NCBI RefSeq assembly: GCF_016894385.1
Contig: NZ_CP069811.1
Location: forward strand, 2,745,305-2,809,304
From: Cupriavidus oxalaticus
GTDB taxonomy: Bacteria > Pseudomonadota > Gammaproteobacteria > Burkholderiales > Burkholderiaceae
DNA: 64,000 nucleotides
Direction: 5' to 3'
A model generated the notes under the pieces. It did not search any database. It was not told the origin of the DNA and saw only the letters and a list, made by a program, of their open reading frames with translations. Both the position numbers and the translations under genes were made by a program. Positions 1 through 11,636 of the stretch are shown here, in pieces. Within the stretch, counting starts at the first letter, position 1; every line of letters starts with the position of its first letter.

Positions 1-963
<963 letters not shown>

Positions 964-995
964 CAAGCAAATCGCGCCAACCGTCGCGACCCCGC

Positions 996-2622
<1,627 letters not shown>

Positions 2623-3786
2623 ATGCTGCATCGCGCCCTGCAAGGGATCCGGGTCCTGGACCTGTCGCGCATCCTGGCCGGTCCCTGGTGCACCCAGAAC
2701 CTGGCCGACCTGGGCGCCGAGGTGACCAAGGTCGAACACCCCCAGCGCGGCGACGACACGCGCGGCTGGGGGCCGCCCTACCTGGACGCACCCGCCGGCG
2801 CCGAAGGCGATCCGCGCCTGTCCGGCTACTTCATCTGCTGCAATCGCGGCAAGCGCTCGGTGGCGATCGACTACGGCACGCCGGAAGGCGCCGCGCAGGT
2901 GCGCGAGCTGGCGCGCGAGGCCGACGTGCTGGTCGAGAACTACAAGGTCGGCACGCTGCGCCGCTACGGGCTGGACTACGACTCGCTGAAGGCGATCAAC
3001 CCCCGCCTGGTCTACCTGTCGATCACCGGCTTCGGCCAGGACGGGCCGATGGCCGACAAGCCCGGCTATGACTACGTGTTCCAGGGCATGGGCGGCCTGA
3101 TGAGCTATACCGGCCAGCCCGACGGCGCACCGGGCGCGGGACCGCTGCGCACCGGCGTGGCGGTGGTGGACCTGAGCACCGGCATGTATGCGACCTCGGC
3201 GGTGCTGGCCGCGCTGTACCAGCGGCAAGCGACCGGCGCCGGCGCGCACCTGGACATCGCGCTGCTCGACGTGGCCGTGGCGATGAACGCCAACCAGGCC
3301 GCCAACTACCTGGTCTCTGGCCAGAATCCGCAGCGCAGCGGCAACGCGCATCCCAATTGCGCGCCGTATGAAGTGTTCCGCTGCGCCGACGGCCACCTGA
3401 TCCTGGCGATCGGCAATGACGGCCAGTTCGCGCGCTTCTGCGCGGTGGCGGGCATGCCTGAGTTGGCACAGGACCCGCGCTACGCCACCAATTCGGCGCG
3501 CATCGAGCACCTGCCGGCGCTGCGCGGGCTGCTGACCGAACTCTTCCCCACCCGCACGCGCGCCGCCTGGACCGATGCGTTCGACGCCAACGGCGTGCCG
3601 TGGGGCCCGATCCACACCATGGATGAAGTCTTCGCCCACCCACAGGTGCAGCACCGCGGCCTGATGCAGGTGGCGGAGCACCCCGTCATGGGCCGCGTGC
3701 CGATGGTGCGCAACCCGATGCTGGCGGGCCACGACGGCGTGCCCATGCCACCGCCGCTGCTGGGCGAGCACGGCGCCGCCAACTGA
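2623..3786 (+). CDS. CaiB/BaiF family (family III) CoA-transferase
   Basis: The enzyme transfers CoA between acyl groups, for example from a CoA thioester to a free carboxylic acid. The 387-residue length and the opening LQGIRVLDLSRILAGPWCTQ are typical of the family. The catalytic aspartate is most likely Asp183 in GVAVVDLSTGMYA, which aligns with the Asp that forms the mixed anhydride in formyl-CoA transferase. It is the first gene of an apparent operon followed by a Bug-type solute receptor (46 bp gap) and an enoyl-CoA hydratase (23 bp gap). This context suggests uptake and CoA-activation of an organic acid, then beta-oxidation-like processing. The substrate cannot be read from sequence. 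Confidence 0.9.
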   Translation: MLHRALQGIRVLDLSRILAGPWCTQNLADLGAEVTKVEHPQRGDDTRGWGPPYLDAPAGAEGDPRLSGYFICCNRGKRSVAIDYGTPEGAAQVRELAREADVLVENYKVGTLRRYGLDYDSLKAINPRLVYLSITGFGQDGPMADKPGYDYVFQGMGGLMSYTGQPDGAPGAGPLRTGVAVVDLSTGMYATSAVLAALYQRQATGAGAHLDIALLDVAVAMNANQAANYLVSGQNPQRSGNAHPNCAPYEVFRCADGHLILAIGNDGQFARFCAVAGMPELAQDPRYATNSARIEHLPALRGLLTELFPTRTRAAWTDAFDANGVPWGPIHTMDEVFAHPQVQHRGLMQVAEHPVMGRVPMVRNPMLAGHDGVPMPPPLLGEHGAAN

Positions 3787-3832
3787 TCCCCTGCCCACAC
3801 AAGACCGACAAACCCTGCTCCGGAGACACCCG

Positions 3833-4804
3833 ATGAAACCAGTCCTTGCCACCGCTGCCCTGTTCGCCGCGCTCGCCACAGCCGGCGCCGCGCAGGCCAG
3901 CGCCTACCCCGACCGCCCGATCAAGCTGGTCGTGCCCTACGCCGCGGGCGGCACCACCGACATCATCGCCCGCATCGTCGGCACCCACCTCGGCCCGGTG
4001 CTGGGCCAGCCGGTAGTGATCGAGAACCGCCCGGGCGCCGGCGGCGCCGTGGGCAGCGCCTATGCCGCCAAGCAGCCTGCCGATGGCTACACGCTGGTGA
4101 TGGAGGTGGAAAGCTCGCATGCGGTCAACCCGAACGTCTACGTCAAGACCGCGTATGACCCGGTGAAGGATTTCGCGCCGATCAGCAACCTCGCCGACGT
4201 GCCCAACGTGCTGGTGGTGAACCCGTCGTTCCCCGCGGCAGACCTGCAGTCCTTCATCAAGCTGCTGAAAGCCAATCCGGGCAAGTATTCGTTCGGCTCG
4301 TCGGGCAATGGCGGCCTGAGCCACATGAACGGCGAGCTGTTCATGAACGCCACCGGCACGCGCATGCTGCACGTGCCCTACAAAGGCCTGGGTCCCGCGC
4401 TCAACGATGCGGTCGCGGGCCAGATCCAGGTCGTGTTCGACAATATCCCGTCGTCGTCCGCGCTGATCCAGGGCGGACGCCTGAAGCCGCTGGCGGTTGC
4501 GGCAAAGCAGCGCCTGAAGGTGCTGCCCAACGTGCCGACCTATGCCGAAGCCGGCCTGCCGGCGATGAACAATCCGTCGTGGTTCGGACTGGCCGCACCG
4601 GCCGGCACGCCCGCCCCGATCCTCGACAAGCTGAACCAGGCCGTGCGCAAGGTGCTGGCCGAGCCCGACGTGATCGCCGCGATCGAGAAGCAGGGCGCGA
4701 TCCCGGCACCCACCTCGCGCCAGGCCTTCTCCGAACTGGTGCGCGGGCAGAATGCGCACTGGAAGAAGGTCGTCGACGAGATCCAGTTCACCAGGCTCCA
4801 GTAA
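3833..4804 (+). CDS. Bug-family (TctC-like) periplasmic solute-binding protein
   Basis: This is a periplasmic receptor of the tripartite tricarboxylate type that is greatly expanded in Bordetella and Cupriavidus. It opens with a signal peptide (MKPVLATAALFAALATAG, then an AQA-type cleavage region near residue 22). The mature part begins YPDRPIKLVVPYAAGGTTD, the family signature for the carboxylate-binding loop. The 323-residue length is standard. No TctA/TctB membrane partner lies nearby, which is common for Bug proteins. It sits between CoA-transferase and enoyl-CoA hydratase genes, so its ligand is probably the carboxylate that the CoA-transferase activates; this is inference. Confidence 0.93.
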   Translation: MKPVLATAALFAALATAGAAQASAYPDRPIKLVVPYAAGGTTDIIARIVGTHLGPVLGQPVVIENRPGAGGAVGSAYAAKQPADGYTLVMEVESSHAVNPNVYVKTAYDPVKDFAPISNLADVPNVLVVNPSFPAADLQSFIKLLKANPGKYSFGSSGNGGLSHMNGELFMNATGTRMLHVPYKGLGPALNDAVAGQIQVVFDNIPSSSALIQGGRLKPLAVAAKQRLKVLPNVPTYAEAGLPAMNNPSWFGLAAPAGTPAPILDKLNQAVRKVLAEPDVIAAIEKQGAIPAPTSRQAFSELVRGQNAHWKKVVDEIQFTRLQ

Positions 4805-4827
4805 GCCAGCCACCAGCAAGGAACGAC

Positions 4828-5604
4828 ATGAGCGAAACCATCCAGGAACAGTACGCCGGCGTCGACATCGACGCGCGCGGCATTGCCACCGTCACCATCC
4901 GCGACGCGGGCTCCCTCAACATCCTCGGCACGCCGGTGATCGCCTCGGTCACGCGCGCGATCGAGGCGCTGGCGGCCAACGACGCGGTACGCGTGGTGGT
5001 GCTGCGCGGCACCGGCGACAAGGGCTTTATCGGCGGCGCCGACATCAAGGAAATGGCCGCGCTGGACCGCACCAGCGCGCAGGCCTTCATCAGCGGCCTG
5101 CGCCGCCTGTGCGACGCGGTGCGCCACTGCCCGGCGCCGGTGATCGCGCGCATGCCGGGCTGGTGCCTGGGCGGCGGGCTGGAGCTGGCGCTGGCGTGCG
5201 ATATCCGCGTCGCCGCCGACAATGCGCAGCTCGGCATGCCAGAGGTCAAGGTCGGCATCCCGTCGGTGATCCACGCCGCGCTGATGCCGCGCCTGATCGG
5301 CAATGCGCGTGCATCGTGGCTGCTGCTGACGGGCGAGATCGCCGACGCCGACGACGCGCTGCAGTGGGGCCTGGTCAACCGCGTGGTGCCGCTGGATGCG
5401 CTGGACCAGGAGGTCGAGCGCGTGGCCGCGCTGCTGGCGGGCTTCGGCCCCGTTGCCGTGCGCCAGCAGAAGCGCTTGCTGCGCGAGTGGGAAGATGCGC
5501 CGGTCGATGTGTCGATCAACAACAGCGTGGCGGAATTCGGCAGCGCCTTCGACACCGGCGAGCCGCAGCAGCATATGGCCACGTTCCTCAACCGCAAGCG
5601 CTGA
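4828..5604 (+). CDS. Enoyl-CoA hydratase/isomerase family protein
   Basis: This is a crotonase-fold enzyme of 258 residues that probably hydrates or rearranges an enoyl-CoA. The start ATG at 4828 lies 23 bp after the receptor gene; the frame is open upstream but that part is only the shadow of the receptor gene. The oxyanion-hole segments IGGADIKEMAAL and GWCLGGGLELALACDI are present. Both glutamates used by true hydratases are retained, one in GGGLELA and one in LGMPEVKVGIPS. The usual GGTQRL that follows the second Glu is replaced by SVIHAALMPRLIG, a variant seen in hydratases of aromatic and branched acid pathways. The exact substrate is unknown. Confidence 0.9.
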   Translation: MSETIQEQYAGVDIDARGIATVTIRDAGSLNILGTPVIASVTRAIEALAANDAVRVVVLRGTGDKGFIGGADIKEMAALDRTSAQAFISGLRRLCDAVRHCPAPVIARMPGWCLGGGLELALACDIRVAADNAQLGMPEVKVGIPSVIHAALMPRLIGNARASWLLLTGEIADADDALQWGLVNRVVPLDALDQEVERVAALLAGFGPVAVRQQKRLLREWEDAPVDVSINNSVAEFGSAFDTGEPQQHMATFLNRKR

Positions 5605-5610
5605 TTTGCC

Positions 5611-6546
5611 CTATGGCGCCGTGCTGGCCACGGCGCCGCCCTCGCGCGTGGCCACCACGCGCGGATCGTTGAGCAGGAACTGCGCGAACGCCTCGGCAAA
5701 TGCCGGCAGCTTGCCGTCGGCGCGCACGATCAGGTTGAGTTCGCGCAGTGCCCACGGCTCGGCCAGCCGCACCCCCACCACGCGCGCTTCGCGCAGCGCC
5801 TGTGCCGCCACGCTGCGCGGCACCAGCGCCACGCCCACCCCCGCCTCGGCCAGCGACAGCACCGCGTCGAAGCTGTGCGCATGCAGCCGCACGTTAGGAC
5901 TCTTGCCCGCGCGCTGCGCCATGTCGCGCAGGAACAGGAAGTTGCTGCTGGTGCGGCTCATGCAGACAAAGTCGAAAGCCAGCGCCGCGCCGAAGCGGAC
6001 CTCCGGCTCGCGCGCCAGCGGATGCTCCGCCGCGACCGCCAGGATCAGCTCGTCGCGCGCATAGCGCACCGAGCGCACGCCGGTGGTCTCGAAATCGCCG
6101 GCGAGAATGCCGACGTCAGCTTCATGCGCCGCGACCGCGGTCAGGATCGACTGGCTGGCGCGCTCCTCAAGGTCGATGTTCACGTCCGGGTTGGCCAGCA
6201 GGAAGCGGCTCACGCTCGGGATGATGAAGCCGTTGAGCGAGCTGCTGTTGGCCAGCAGGCGGATATTGCCTTTCAGGCCCGCCGAGAAACGGCCCACCTC
6301 GCCGTGCATGCGCTCGACGCCGAGCAGCAGCTCGCGCACATGGACCAGCAGTGTCTCCCCCGCCGGCGTCAGCTCCATGCCGCGCGCGGTGCGCACGAAC
6401 AGCGGCGTGCCCATCGCATGCTCGAGGTTCTTCAGCCGGTAGCTTGCCGCCGATGCGGTGATATGCGTGGCCGAAGCGCCGCCCGAAAGACTTTGTGCAT
6501 CGGCGATCGCCTGGAACAGGCGCAGGTCGGTCAGTTCGTAACGCAA
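5611..6546 (-). CDS. LysR-family transcriptional regulator
   Basis: The 311-residue protein has the LysR winged helix-turn-helix at residues 1-65 (MRYELTDLRLFQAIADAQSL, later TASAASYRLKNLEHAMGTPL), followed by a periplasmic-binding-fold effector domain from about residue 90. It runs toward the end of the CoA-transferase/receptor/hydratase operon, with only 6 bp between the two stop codons. It is therefore convergent with that operon, and control of the operon is plausible but not shown. The effector is unknown. Confidence 0.92.
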   Translation of the reverse strand: MRYELTDLRLFQAIADAQSLSGGASATHITASAASYRLKNLEHAMGTPLFVRTARGMELTPAGETLLVHVRELLLGVERMHGEVGRFSAGLKGNIRLLANSSSLNGFIIPSVSRFLLANPDVNIDLEERASQSILTAVAAHEADVGILAGDFETTGVRSVRYARDELILAVAAEHPLAREPEVRFGAALAFDFVCMSRTSSNFLFLRDMAQRAGKSPNVRLHAHSFDAVLSLAEAGVGVALVPRSVAAQALREARVVGVRLAEPWALRELNLIVRADGKLPAFAEAFAQFLLNDPRVVATREGGAVASTAP

Positions 6547-6810
6547 GGCAGCTCCGGGTGTCTAAAGTGGTCAGGCGAGAGCCGGATCGAGACGGTTCGC
6601 GGGCATTCTAGTGCAGCCCGGCACGCGAGGCCTCGCACACGACCCGTTTCGCATTCATGTGGACGCCGACCACTTTGTTTGCTAAGGTATTGTGGACGGC
6701 GTACACAAAAGCGTTGCGCCCGGTTGCCGGATCCTTGCGGGCATCGTCCGCACGACGGCTACGTTCTTCCTGGCCGCCCCGCCCGGGCGGCCTCCTCTAC
6801 AGGAGTTGTC

Positions 6811-7236
6811 ATGCAAGTCCAGCCCTATCTCTTTCTTGAAGGCCGTTGCGATGAAGCGGTGGAGTTCTACAAGAAAACCCTTGGCGCCAAGGTCAACATG
6901 CGGATGACGTTCAAGGAGAACCCCGAGCCCGAAAAGGCCGACCCCGGCTGCCAGGCTCCGCCGGGAACGGAAGACAAGGTCATGCACATGGAATTCCAGA
7001 TCGGCGACAGCGTGATCATGGCGTCCGACGGCCGCTGCTCGAACCAGCCCAAGTTCGAAGGCTTCGGCCTGACCATCAGCTTTGCCGACAAGGCCTCCGT
7101 GGAAAAGGCCTTCAACGGCCTGAAGGAAGGCGGCCAGGTGGTGATGCCGCTGGACAAGACCTTCTTCGCCGAGCAGTTTGGCATGGTGAGCGACCGCTTC
7201 GGCGTCATGTGGATGCTGATCACCGAGCAGAAGTAA
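6811..7236 (+). CDS. VOC-superfamily PhnB/glyoxalase-like protein
   Basis: This 141-residue protein belongs to the vicinal-oxygen-chelate fold (PhnB / DUF1428-like branch). It starts MQVQPYLFLEGRCDEAVEFY, the classic opening of this family, and ends GVMWMLITEQK. The ATG at 6811 is chosen because AGGAG lies at 6801-6805, and because the frame further upstream crosses the promoter area. The metal ligands of true glyoxalase I are not clearly conserved, so a catalytic role is uncertain. It stands alone, divergent from the LysR gene. Confidence 0.87.
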   Translation: MQVQPYLFLEGRCDEAVEFYKKTLGAKVNMRMTFKENPEPEKADPGCQAPPGTEDKVMHMEFQIGDSVIMASDGRCSNQPKFEGFGLTISFADKASVEKAFNGLKEGGQVVMPLDKTFFAEQFGMVSDRFGVMWMLITEQK

Positions 7237-7275
7237 GCACGGCGCGCGCGGTTTCGCCGGCGGCAGCGGCATACA

Positions 7276-7317
7276 GGACCACATACGGGACCACATACCG
7301 GACCACATACGGGATTA
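7276..7317. repeat. Three and a half tandem copies of a 12-bp repeat
   Basis: The unit GGACCACATACG (last base varies) starts at 7276, 7288 and 7300, with a partial GGATTACA copy at 7312. It lies in the short spacer before slyX. A simple slippage-prone tandem array seems most likely, but its position 50-90 bp before the start codon could affect expression. Confidence 0.85.
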
Positions 7318-7369
7318 CAATGCGCGCCGCCAGCCGGAGAAACCGGCAAACCCACGACAGCCACGCGCC

Positions 7370-7573
7370 ATGGACGAACGCATCACGGAACTCGAAATCA
7401 AGCTCGCCTTCCAGGAAGACCTGCTCGAAACGCTCAACGCCACCGTGGCCCGGCAGCAGCAGCAGATCGACCTGTTGCAGGGGCAGTTTCGCGCGCTCTA
7501 CCAGCAGTTGCGCAGCGCCGCGTCGACGGCGGCGGAATCCGATCCCCTGCAGGAAATCCCGCCGCATTACTGA
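7370..7573 (+). CDS. slyX: SlyX family protein
   Basis: This is a 67-residue coiled-coil protein. MDERITELEIKLAFQEDLLE followed by LNATVARQQQQIDLLQGQ is the SlyX heptad pattern, and it ends in the conserved EIPPHY tail. The function of SlyX is unknown. It is short, stands alone and is flanked by the 12-bp tandem array upstream. Confidence 0.92.
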   Translation: MDERITELEIKLAFQEDLLETLNATVARQQQQIDLLQGQFRALYQQLRSAASTAAESDPLQEIPPHY

Positions 7574-7684
7574 TGCGGCGTCGGGTGCGCGCGTCGGCCA
7601 TGTGACGGAACGCCACCCCGCGCGCGCGGTCTGACTGGCTGACTCCATCCACGGCGCGCCGGCGAGGCGCGCACCATCCGCCAC

Positions 7685-8254
7685 ATGCGCCTGCGCCCCT
7701 CCCTGCTCCCTGCCGCCGCGGCTGTCGTTGCGGCCGTCTGCGCCGCTGCCACACCCGCGCTGGCCGGCTACAACGTCTGGACCGGCGAATACACGCTGAG
7801 CCGCCAGGAACTGCAGGCCGCGCTGGAACAGCGCTTTCCCGCCACGCTGCGCTACGCGGAAGTGGTGACCGTGCAGCTGAGCCACCCCCGGCTGGTGCTC
7901 GACGAGGCCAGCAACCGGCTCACCACCCATGTCGACGCACGCCTGACCAATGCATTGCTGCCCTCGCCGCCGGTCGACGGCAAGCTGGCGCTCAACAGCG
8001 GCGTGCGCTACGACCCCGGCCAGCGCGCCGTGCTGCTCGACAACCCCACGGTGCAGCAAGTGGAGGTCAACGGCATGGCCCAGTACCGCGAGCAGCTCAA
8101 TGCCATCGGCGCGGTCGTCGCGCAGCAGTTGCTGAAGGACTACCCGGTCTATACCTTCAAGCCCGAGGAACTGCGCTTCGGCGGCAAGGAGGTCGAGCCG
8201 GGGACGATCACGGTCGGCAAGGACGAAGTGCGGGTCGAAGTGAAGAACCGCTGA
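7685..8254 (+). CDS. DUF1439 (YceB-like) secreted protein
   Basis: The protein has 189 residues with an N-terminal signal peptide (VVAAVCAAATPALAG, cleavage near residue 27). There is no lipobox Cys, unlike E. coli YceB. The mature part resembles DUF1439 lipid-binding-like proteins: YTLSRQELQAALEQRFP, then regular amphipathic strands. Function is unknown. It is convergent with the DMT transporter gene, with 2 bp between the two stop codons. Confidence 0.75.
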   Translation: MRLRPSLLPAAAAVVAAVCAAATPALAGYNVWTGEYTLSRQELQAALEQRFPATLRYAEVVTVQLSHPRLVLDEASNRLTTHVDARLTNALLPSPPVDGKLALNSGVRYDPGQRAVLLDNPTVQQVEVNGMAQYREQLNAIGAVVAQQLLKDYPVYTFKPEELRFGGKEVEPGTITVGKDEVRVEVKNR

Positions 8255-8256
8255 GG

Positions 8257-9186
8257 CTACGCCGCTTCCGGTGCCCTTTCCCGCGCGCCGCGGAACACCA
8301 GCGCCAGCCCCGCCAGCACCGCGGCCATCCCGGCAACCGCCAGCGGCGCCATCCGGTTGCCCAGCAGCAGGTAGTCCAGCACGGCGGTACCGGCCGGCAC
8401 CAGGTAGAACAGGCTGGTCACGTTGACCAGGTTGCCCGCGCGGATCAGCCGGTAGAACAGCAGCGTGGCGCCGATCGAGATGCCCAGCGTCAGCCACAGC
8501 AGCGGCAGCGCGAACGCCAGCGATACCTCGAAAGCAAAAGGCTGGAACGGCAGGCACAGCAGGCACGCCGCGAGGCTGGCGCCGTACTGCAGCGGCAGCA
8601 CCTGCGCCGGCTCGCGCGTGATGCGCTTCTGCAGGATGGCGCCGACCGTCATGCAAGCGAGCGATGCCAGCCCGCACAACACGCCCGCCAGGGAAAGCCG
8701 TGCCAGCAGCAGGCTGTCCGCGACCACCAGCGCCAGCCCGGCGAGCGCGAGCGCCAGGCCCGCCATGCGGGTAGTGCTGCAGCGTCGCTCGGTCAGCAAC
8801 AGGGTCAGCATCGGTTGCGCGCCCAGCACGGTGGCAAGCACGCCGGGCGTCATGCCATGGTCGAGTGCGAGGAGGTAGAACACGGCGTAGCCGCCGATCA
8901 GCAGCAGGCCGGTCAGCGCCACATGCAGCCGTTCGCCCCGCGGGGGCAGCACATGGCCGCGCGCCAGGCCGATGGCGCCGAGCACCGCCAGCGTCATCGC
9001 AAAGCGCAGCGTCAGCAAGGCAAAGGGCGTGGCGTGGTCCAGCCCGAGGCGCGCCGCGATGGCGCCGCTGCTCCACAGCAGCACGAACAGGGGTGTGGCC
9101 CAGAACGCGGCGGATACCGCATGCCGGGCGTCCGTTGCGGCGCCCGGTTGCGCCGCGCAGTTGTTTTCGGTGGTCATAAATGTCAT
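8257..9186 (-). CDS. DMT-superfamily (EamA) transporter
   Basis: This inner-membrane protein has about ten transmembrane helices in two EamA repeats (residues about 25-155 and 165-300), e.g. FWATPLFVLLWSSGAIAARL and the second repeat ending MAAVLAGLALVFRG. It probably exports a small metabolite or amino acid. Two in-frame ATGs (9184-9186 and 9175-9177) are possible starts and neither has a good ribosome-binding site; the longer one is given (309 residues). No neighbour suggests a substrate. Confidence 0.88.
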   Translation of the reverse strand: MTFMTTENNCAAQPGAATDARHAVSAAFWATPLFVLLWSSGAIAARLGLDHATPFALLTLRFAMTLAVLGAIGLARGHVLPPRGERLHVALTGLLLIGGYAVFYLLALDHGMTPGVLATVLGAQPMLTLLLTERRCSTTRMAGLALALAGLALVVADSLLLARLSLAGVLCGLASLACMTVGAILQKRITREPAQVLPLQYGASLAACLLCLPFQPFAFEVSLAFALPLLWLTLGISIGATLLFYRLIRAGNLVNVTSLFYLVPAGTAVLDYLLLGNRMAPLAVAGMAAVLAGLALVFRGARERAPEAA

Positions 9187-9569
9187 CTGTCGAAGGCATG
9201 GCAGGCCCCGGCGCGCGGGCGCGCGAATCGACTGCAGCGGCGCGCAACGCGCGCGGCTGCCGTGCCGTCAGGCACGCGCAGGCGTGAATACCGGGGACGA
9301 GAGTGCTGCGATGCGGGCCGCGATGCGCCCGTCAGCCGCGTGGCGGCGGGGGCGGATGCGCGCCGCCGGAGAGCGGCGGCGGCGGTGCGACAGAGACGAA
9401 CGCAGGCTGGCGACGCACGCACGGCAACGCTTCGCACGGCGGTGCGGCGTTGACGGGGCGTTGGCGGTCTGCGGTCATGACGAAATCGGGAATTTGATGC
9501 GAAGGTCTGGCGATGCTATGCCTGTACGGCGGCCGCGTCAACGGGCGGCAGGCATGATCCGGCCATCGC
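9187..9569. other. Intergenic region without recognised gene
   Basis: This is 383 bp between the DMT transporter and the end of the sirtuin gene. It is very GC-rich, with GGCGGC-type simple sequence around 9340-9390. Open frames occur on both strands but none has a family-like protein or a good start, so I call no gene. Confidence 0.6.
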
Positions 9570-10397
9570 TCAATTTGCAGCGCCGGAACCGAGCTGCGCC
9601 ACCAGCGCCTGCAGCGCAGGCGCGCAGCCGGCTTCGACCTTCAGCGCCAGCATAGCGTCCGCGCGCGTGGTGCCGAGGTTGAGCGCCGCCACCGGCTTGC
9701 CCATCTGCCCGGCCCAGACGCAGAAGCGGTAGCCCGAGTAGACCATCAGCGACGAGCCCACCACCAGCACCGCATCGGCGGCCTCCAGCGCCGCACGCGC
9801 GGCATCGACGCGCACACGCGGGACCGACTCCCCGAAGAAAACCACGTCCGGCTTGAGGATGCCGCCGCAGCGCCCGCACTCCGGCACGCGGAACTGCGCG
9901 AACAGCGGCGATTCGAAATGCACGTCGCCATCGGCGGCCGGCTCGGCGATCACGTCGCGCAGCGCGGCGTTCCGGTCCAGCAGCCAGTCCTGCAGGCCGG
10001 CGCGGTCATGGCGCGCGCCGCAGTCCAAGCAGATGGCGCTGGCCAGGCTGCCGTGCAGCTCGATCACGCCGCGGCTGCCGGCACGCTGGTGCAAGCCGTC
10101 GACATTCTGCGTGACCAGCGCGCCCAGGTGGCCCTGCTCGCCCAGCCGGACCAGCGCCTGATGGGCGCCGTTGGGCCGCGCCTGCCACGCCACCGGCCAG
10201 CCCAGCATGCTGCGCGCCCAGTAGCGCTGGCGCCCGGCGTGCGAGCCGAGGAAGGCCTGCAGCGTGATCGGCTGCGAACGCTGCCACTGGCCGCGCGCAT
10301 CGCGATAGCCGGGGATGCCGGAATCCGTGCTGATGCCGGCGCCGGTCAGCACGAACAGGCGCGGATGGCGCCGTACGAAGTCAAGCAGGGCGTTCAA
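9570..10397 (-). CDS. NAD-dependent protein deacetylase, sirtuin
   Basis: This is a Sir2-class enzyme that removes acyl groups from lysine using NAD. The NAD-binding GAGISTDSGIPGYRD, the active-site TQNVDGLHQRAG and catalytic His in ELHGSL, two zinc Cys pairs (CLDCG and CGRCG), and VVGSSLMVYS are all present in the right order. The frame is open far upstream, but I place the start at TTG 10397. There TTGA overlaps the stop codon of the preceding gene (10394-10396), a typical translational-coupling arrangement, and the protein then begins LNALLDFVRRHPRLFVL. The length is then 275 residues. Confidence 0.88.
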   Translation of the reverse strand: MNALLDFVRRHPRLFVLTGAGISTDSGIPGYRDARGQWQRSQPITLQAFLGSHAGRQRYWARSMLGWPVAWQARPNGAHQALVRLGEQGHLGALVTQNVDGLHQRAGSRGVIELHGSLASAICLDCGARHDRAGLQDWLLDRNAALRDVIAEPAADGDVHFESPLFAQFRVPECGRCGGILKPDVVFFGESVPRVRVDAARAALEAADAVLVVGSSLMVYSGYRFCVWAGQMGKPVAALNLGTTRADAMLALKVEAGCAPALQALVAQLGSGAAN

Positions 10398-10642
10398 CTG
10401 GCCGGATCCTCCGCGTGCCGCGCAGCCTGGCGCGCTTCCCACGCGCGCAGTTCCTCGCGGTAGCGGTCCAGCTCCTGGTAGTAGTAGTCGAAGATGCAGG
10501 GATCGCAGCCGGAGCCGCAGCATTCATCGTCGCCCGGCCGCTCGGGCGGTACGGGGCGCGGGTCATCGGCGGGGCTGGCGACGGGGCTGGCGACTGGGTT
10601 GGCGGCAGGGTTGACGGGAGACGCTTGGGACACGGACTGCAC
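10394..10642 (-). CDS. Oxidoreductase-like-domain protein, small Cys-rich
   Basis: This 82-residue protein contains DECCGSGCDPCIFDYYYQEL, the signature of the oxidoreductase-like N-terminal domain family (four Cys within 10 residues, then DYYYQEL). The N-terminal 30 residues are low complexity (repeated NPVASPVAS). At the DNA level this corresponds to a short repeat GGGGCTGGCGAC near 10570-10600. It overlaps the sirtuin start and is probably cotranscribed with it. The biochemical role is unknown. Confidence 0.8.
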   Translation of the reverse strand: MQSVSQASPVNPAANPVASPVASPADDPRPVPPERPGDDECCGSGCDPCIFDYYYQELDRYREELRAWEARQAARHAEDPAS

Positions 10643-10732
10643 GCCGCTGCGGGCGGATTTGGCGGATCAGCCGCCAGTATATGCCGCCGGCGCCAACCGC
10701 GCCGCGTCGCTGCAGCGCCGAGCCAGTGGCGC

Positions 10733-11059
10733 TCAGTGACTCAGCAGCACGCTGCCGACCGGGATCACCAGCGCCGTGCCGGACAGGCAGGCCATATCGT
10801 CATCGGCAAGCCAGCGCGCCACCAGGTCGGCCAGCCGCGCACCGATGCGGGCCAGCTCGGGCGGGTCGGCCAGGTAGACGGCATCGATCACGTCCTGGTC
10901 GAACGCGAGCAACGCACTGATGCGGCAGCGCCCCGGCGAGCCGGGCGGCTCGGCCTGCCAGCTCACCTGCACCTCGCTGCCCCCGGCGCGATGGTATTCG
11001 GCCGACATCGGGAACAGCCGGCAGGTATGTTCGCGGGTCCACTCCACCAGTACGGTCAT
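10733..11059 (-). CDS. Hypothetical protein
   Basis: This is a 108-residue protein with no family I recognise. The start is placed at ATG 11059 (MTVLVEWTREHTCRLFPMSA). The frame is open to 11116 but the extra residues are low complexity. It looks like a single soluble alpha/beta domain: beta strands in the first half (EVQVSWQAEPPG) and a helix ELARIGARLADLVARWLADD. No signal peptide or membrane segment is seen. Confidence 0.6.
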   Translation of the reverse strand: MTVLVEWTREHTCRLFPMSAEYHRAGGSEVQVSWQAEPPGSPGRCRISALLAFDQDVIDAVYLADPPELARIGARLADLVARWLADDDMACLSGTALVIPVGSVLLSH

Positions 11060-11156
11060 GGCGATTCCCCCCTCTTCGCGGTCCGTGCGGTCCGTGCCGT
11101 CCCAAGCCGGTCCCAAGCCCGTCCCATTCGGCCCGCCAGGCGCGCCGCTGGCTGCT

Positions 11157-11393
11157 TCAGCGGCTCAGTACATGGTAGAGCCAGTCGTGCGCGCGTGGCG
11201 GCACGCCCAGCGCGCTCGCGTCGATACGCCGGCCCCGCGCGCTTATTGCGCCGTCGTACAGGGCATCCACCGCTGCCTGGGCATCCGGGTAACGCCCCAT
11301 CACGCCATTGCCCAGCATCAGCATCCAGTCCTTCTCGCGGGGAATCAGCGTCAGTTGCCCCACTGCGGTCTGGCAAAAGAAATAACCGTACAT
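11157..11393 (-). CDS. Small hypothetical protein
   Basis: This 78-residue protein starts MYGYFFCQTAVGQLTLIPRE and ends HDWLYHVLSR. I do not recognise the family. The pattern of aromatic and charged residues and the clean start make it a plausible real gene. It has the same orientation as its neighbour at 10733-11059, about 100 bp away. Confidence 0.6.
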   Translation of the reverse strand: MYGYFFCQTAVGQLTLIPREKDWMLMLGNGVMGRYPDAQAAVDALYDGAISARGRRIDASALGVPPRAHDWLYHVLSR

Positions 11394-11636
11394 GCATTCC
11401 CCACCCGCCTTGGCCTGCGTTCATCTTAGTCACTGCGCGCGGCCTGCGCAGGGCGCTCCCGGCAGCGGATGCCGATCTGCACGCTTCCGAGCGGCATGAT
11501 GAATTGTTTTGCGGCACGCGCGCCAGGCGGCCCGTGCGCCGCGTTTTGCCCGAAGATAAGCCGACGCCCATCCCGGCCGCGCACAGACCGGGCAACCGGC
11601 GCCGCCATTGCGGCTGCCTGCTGAACGGACGACGAC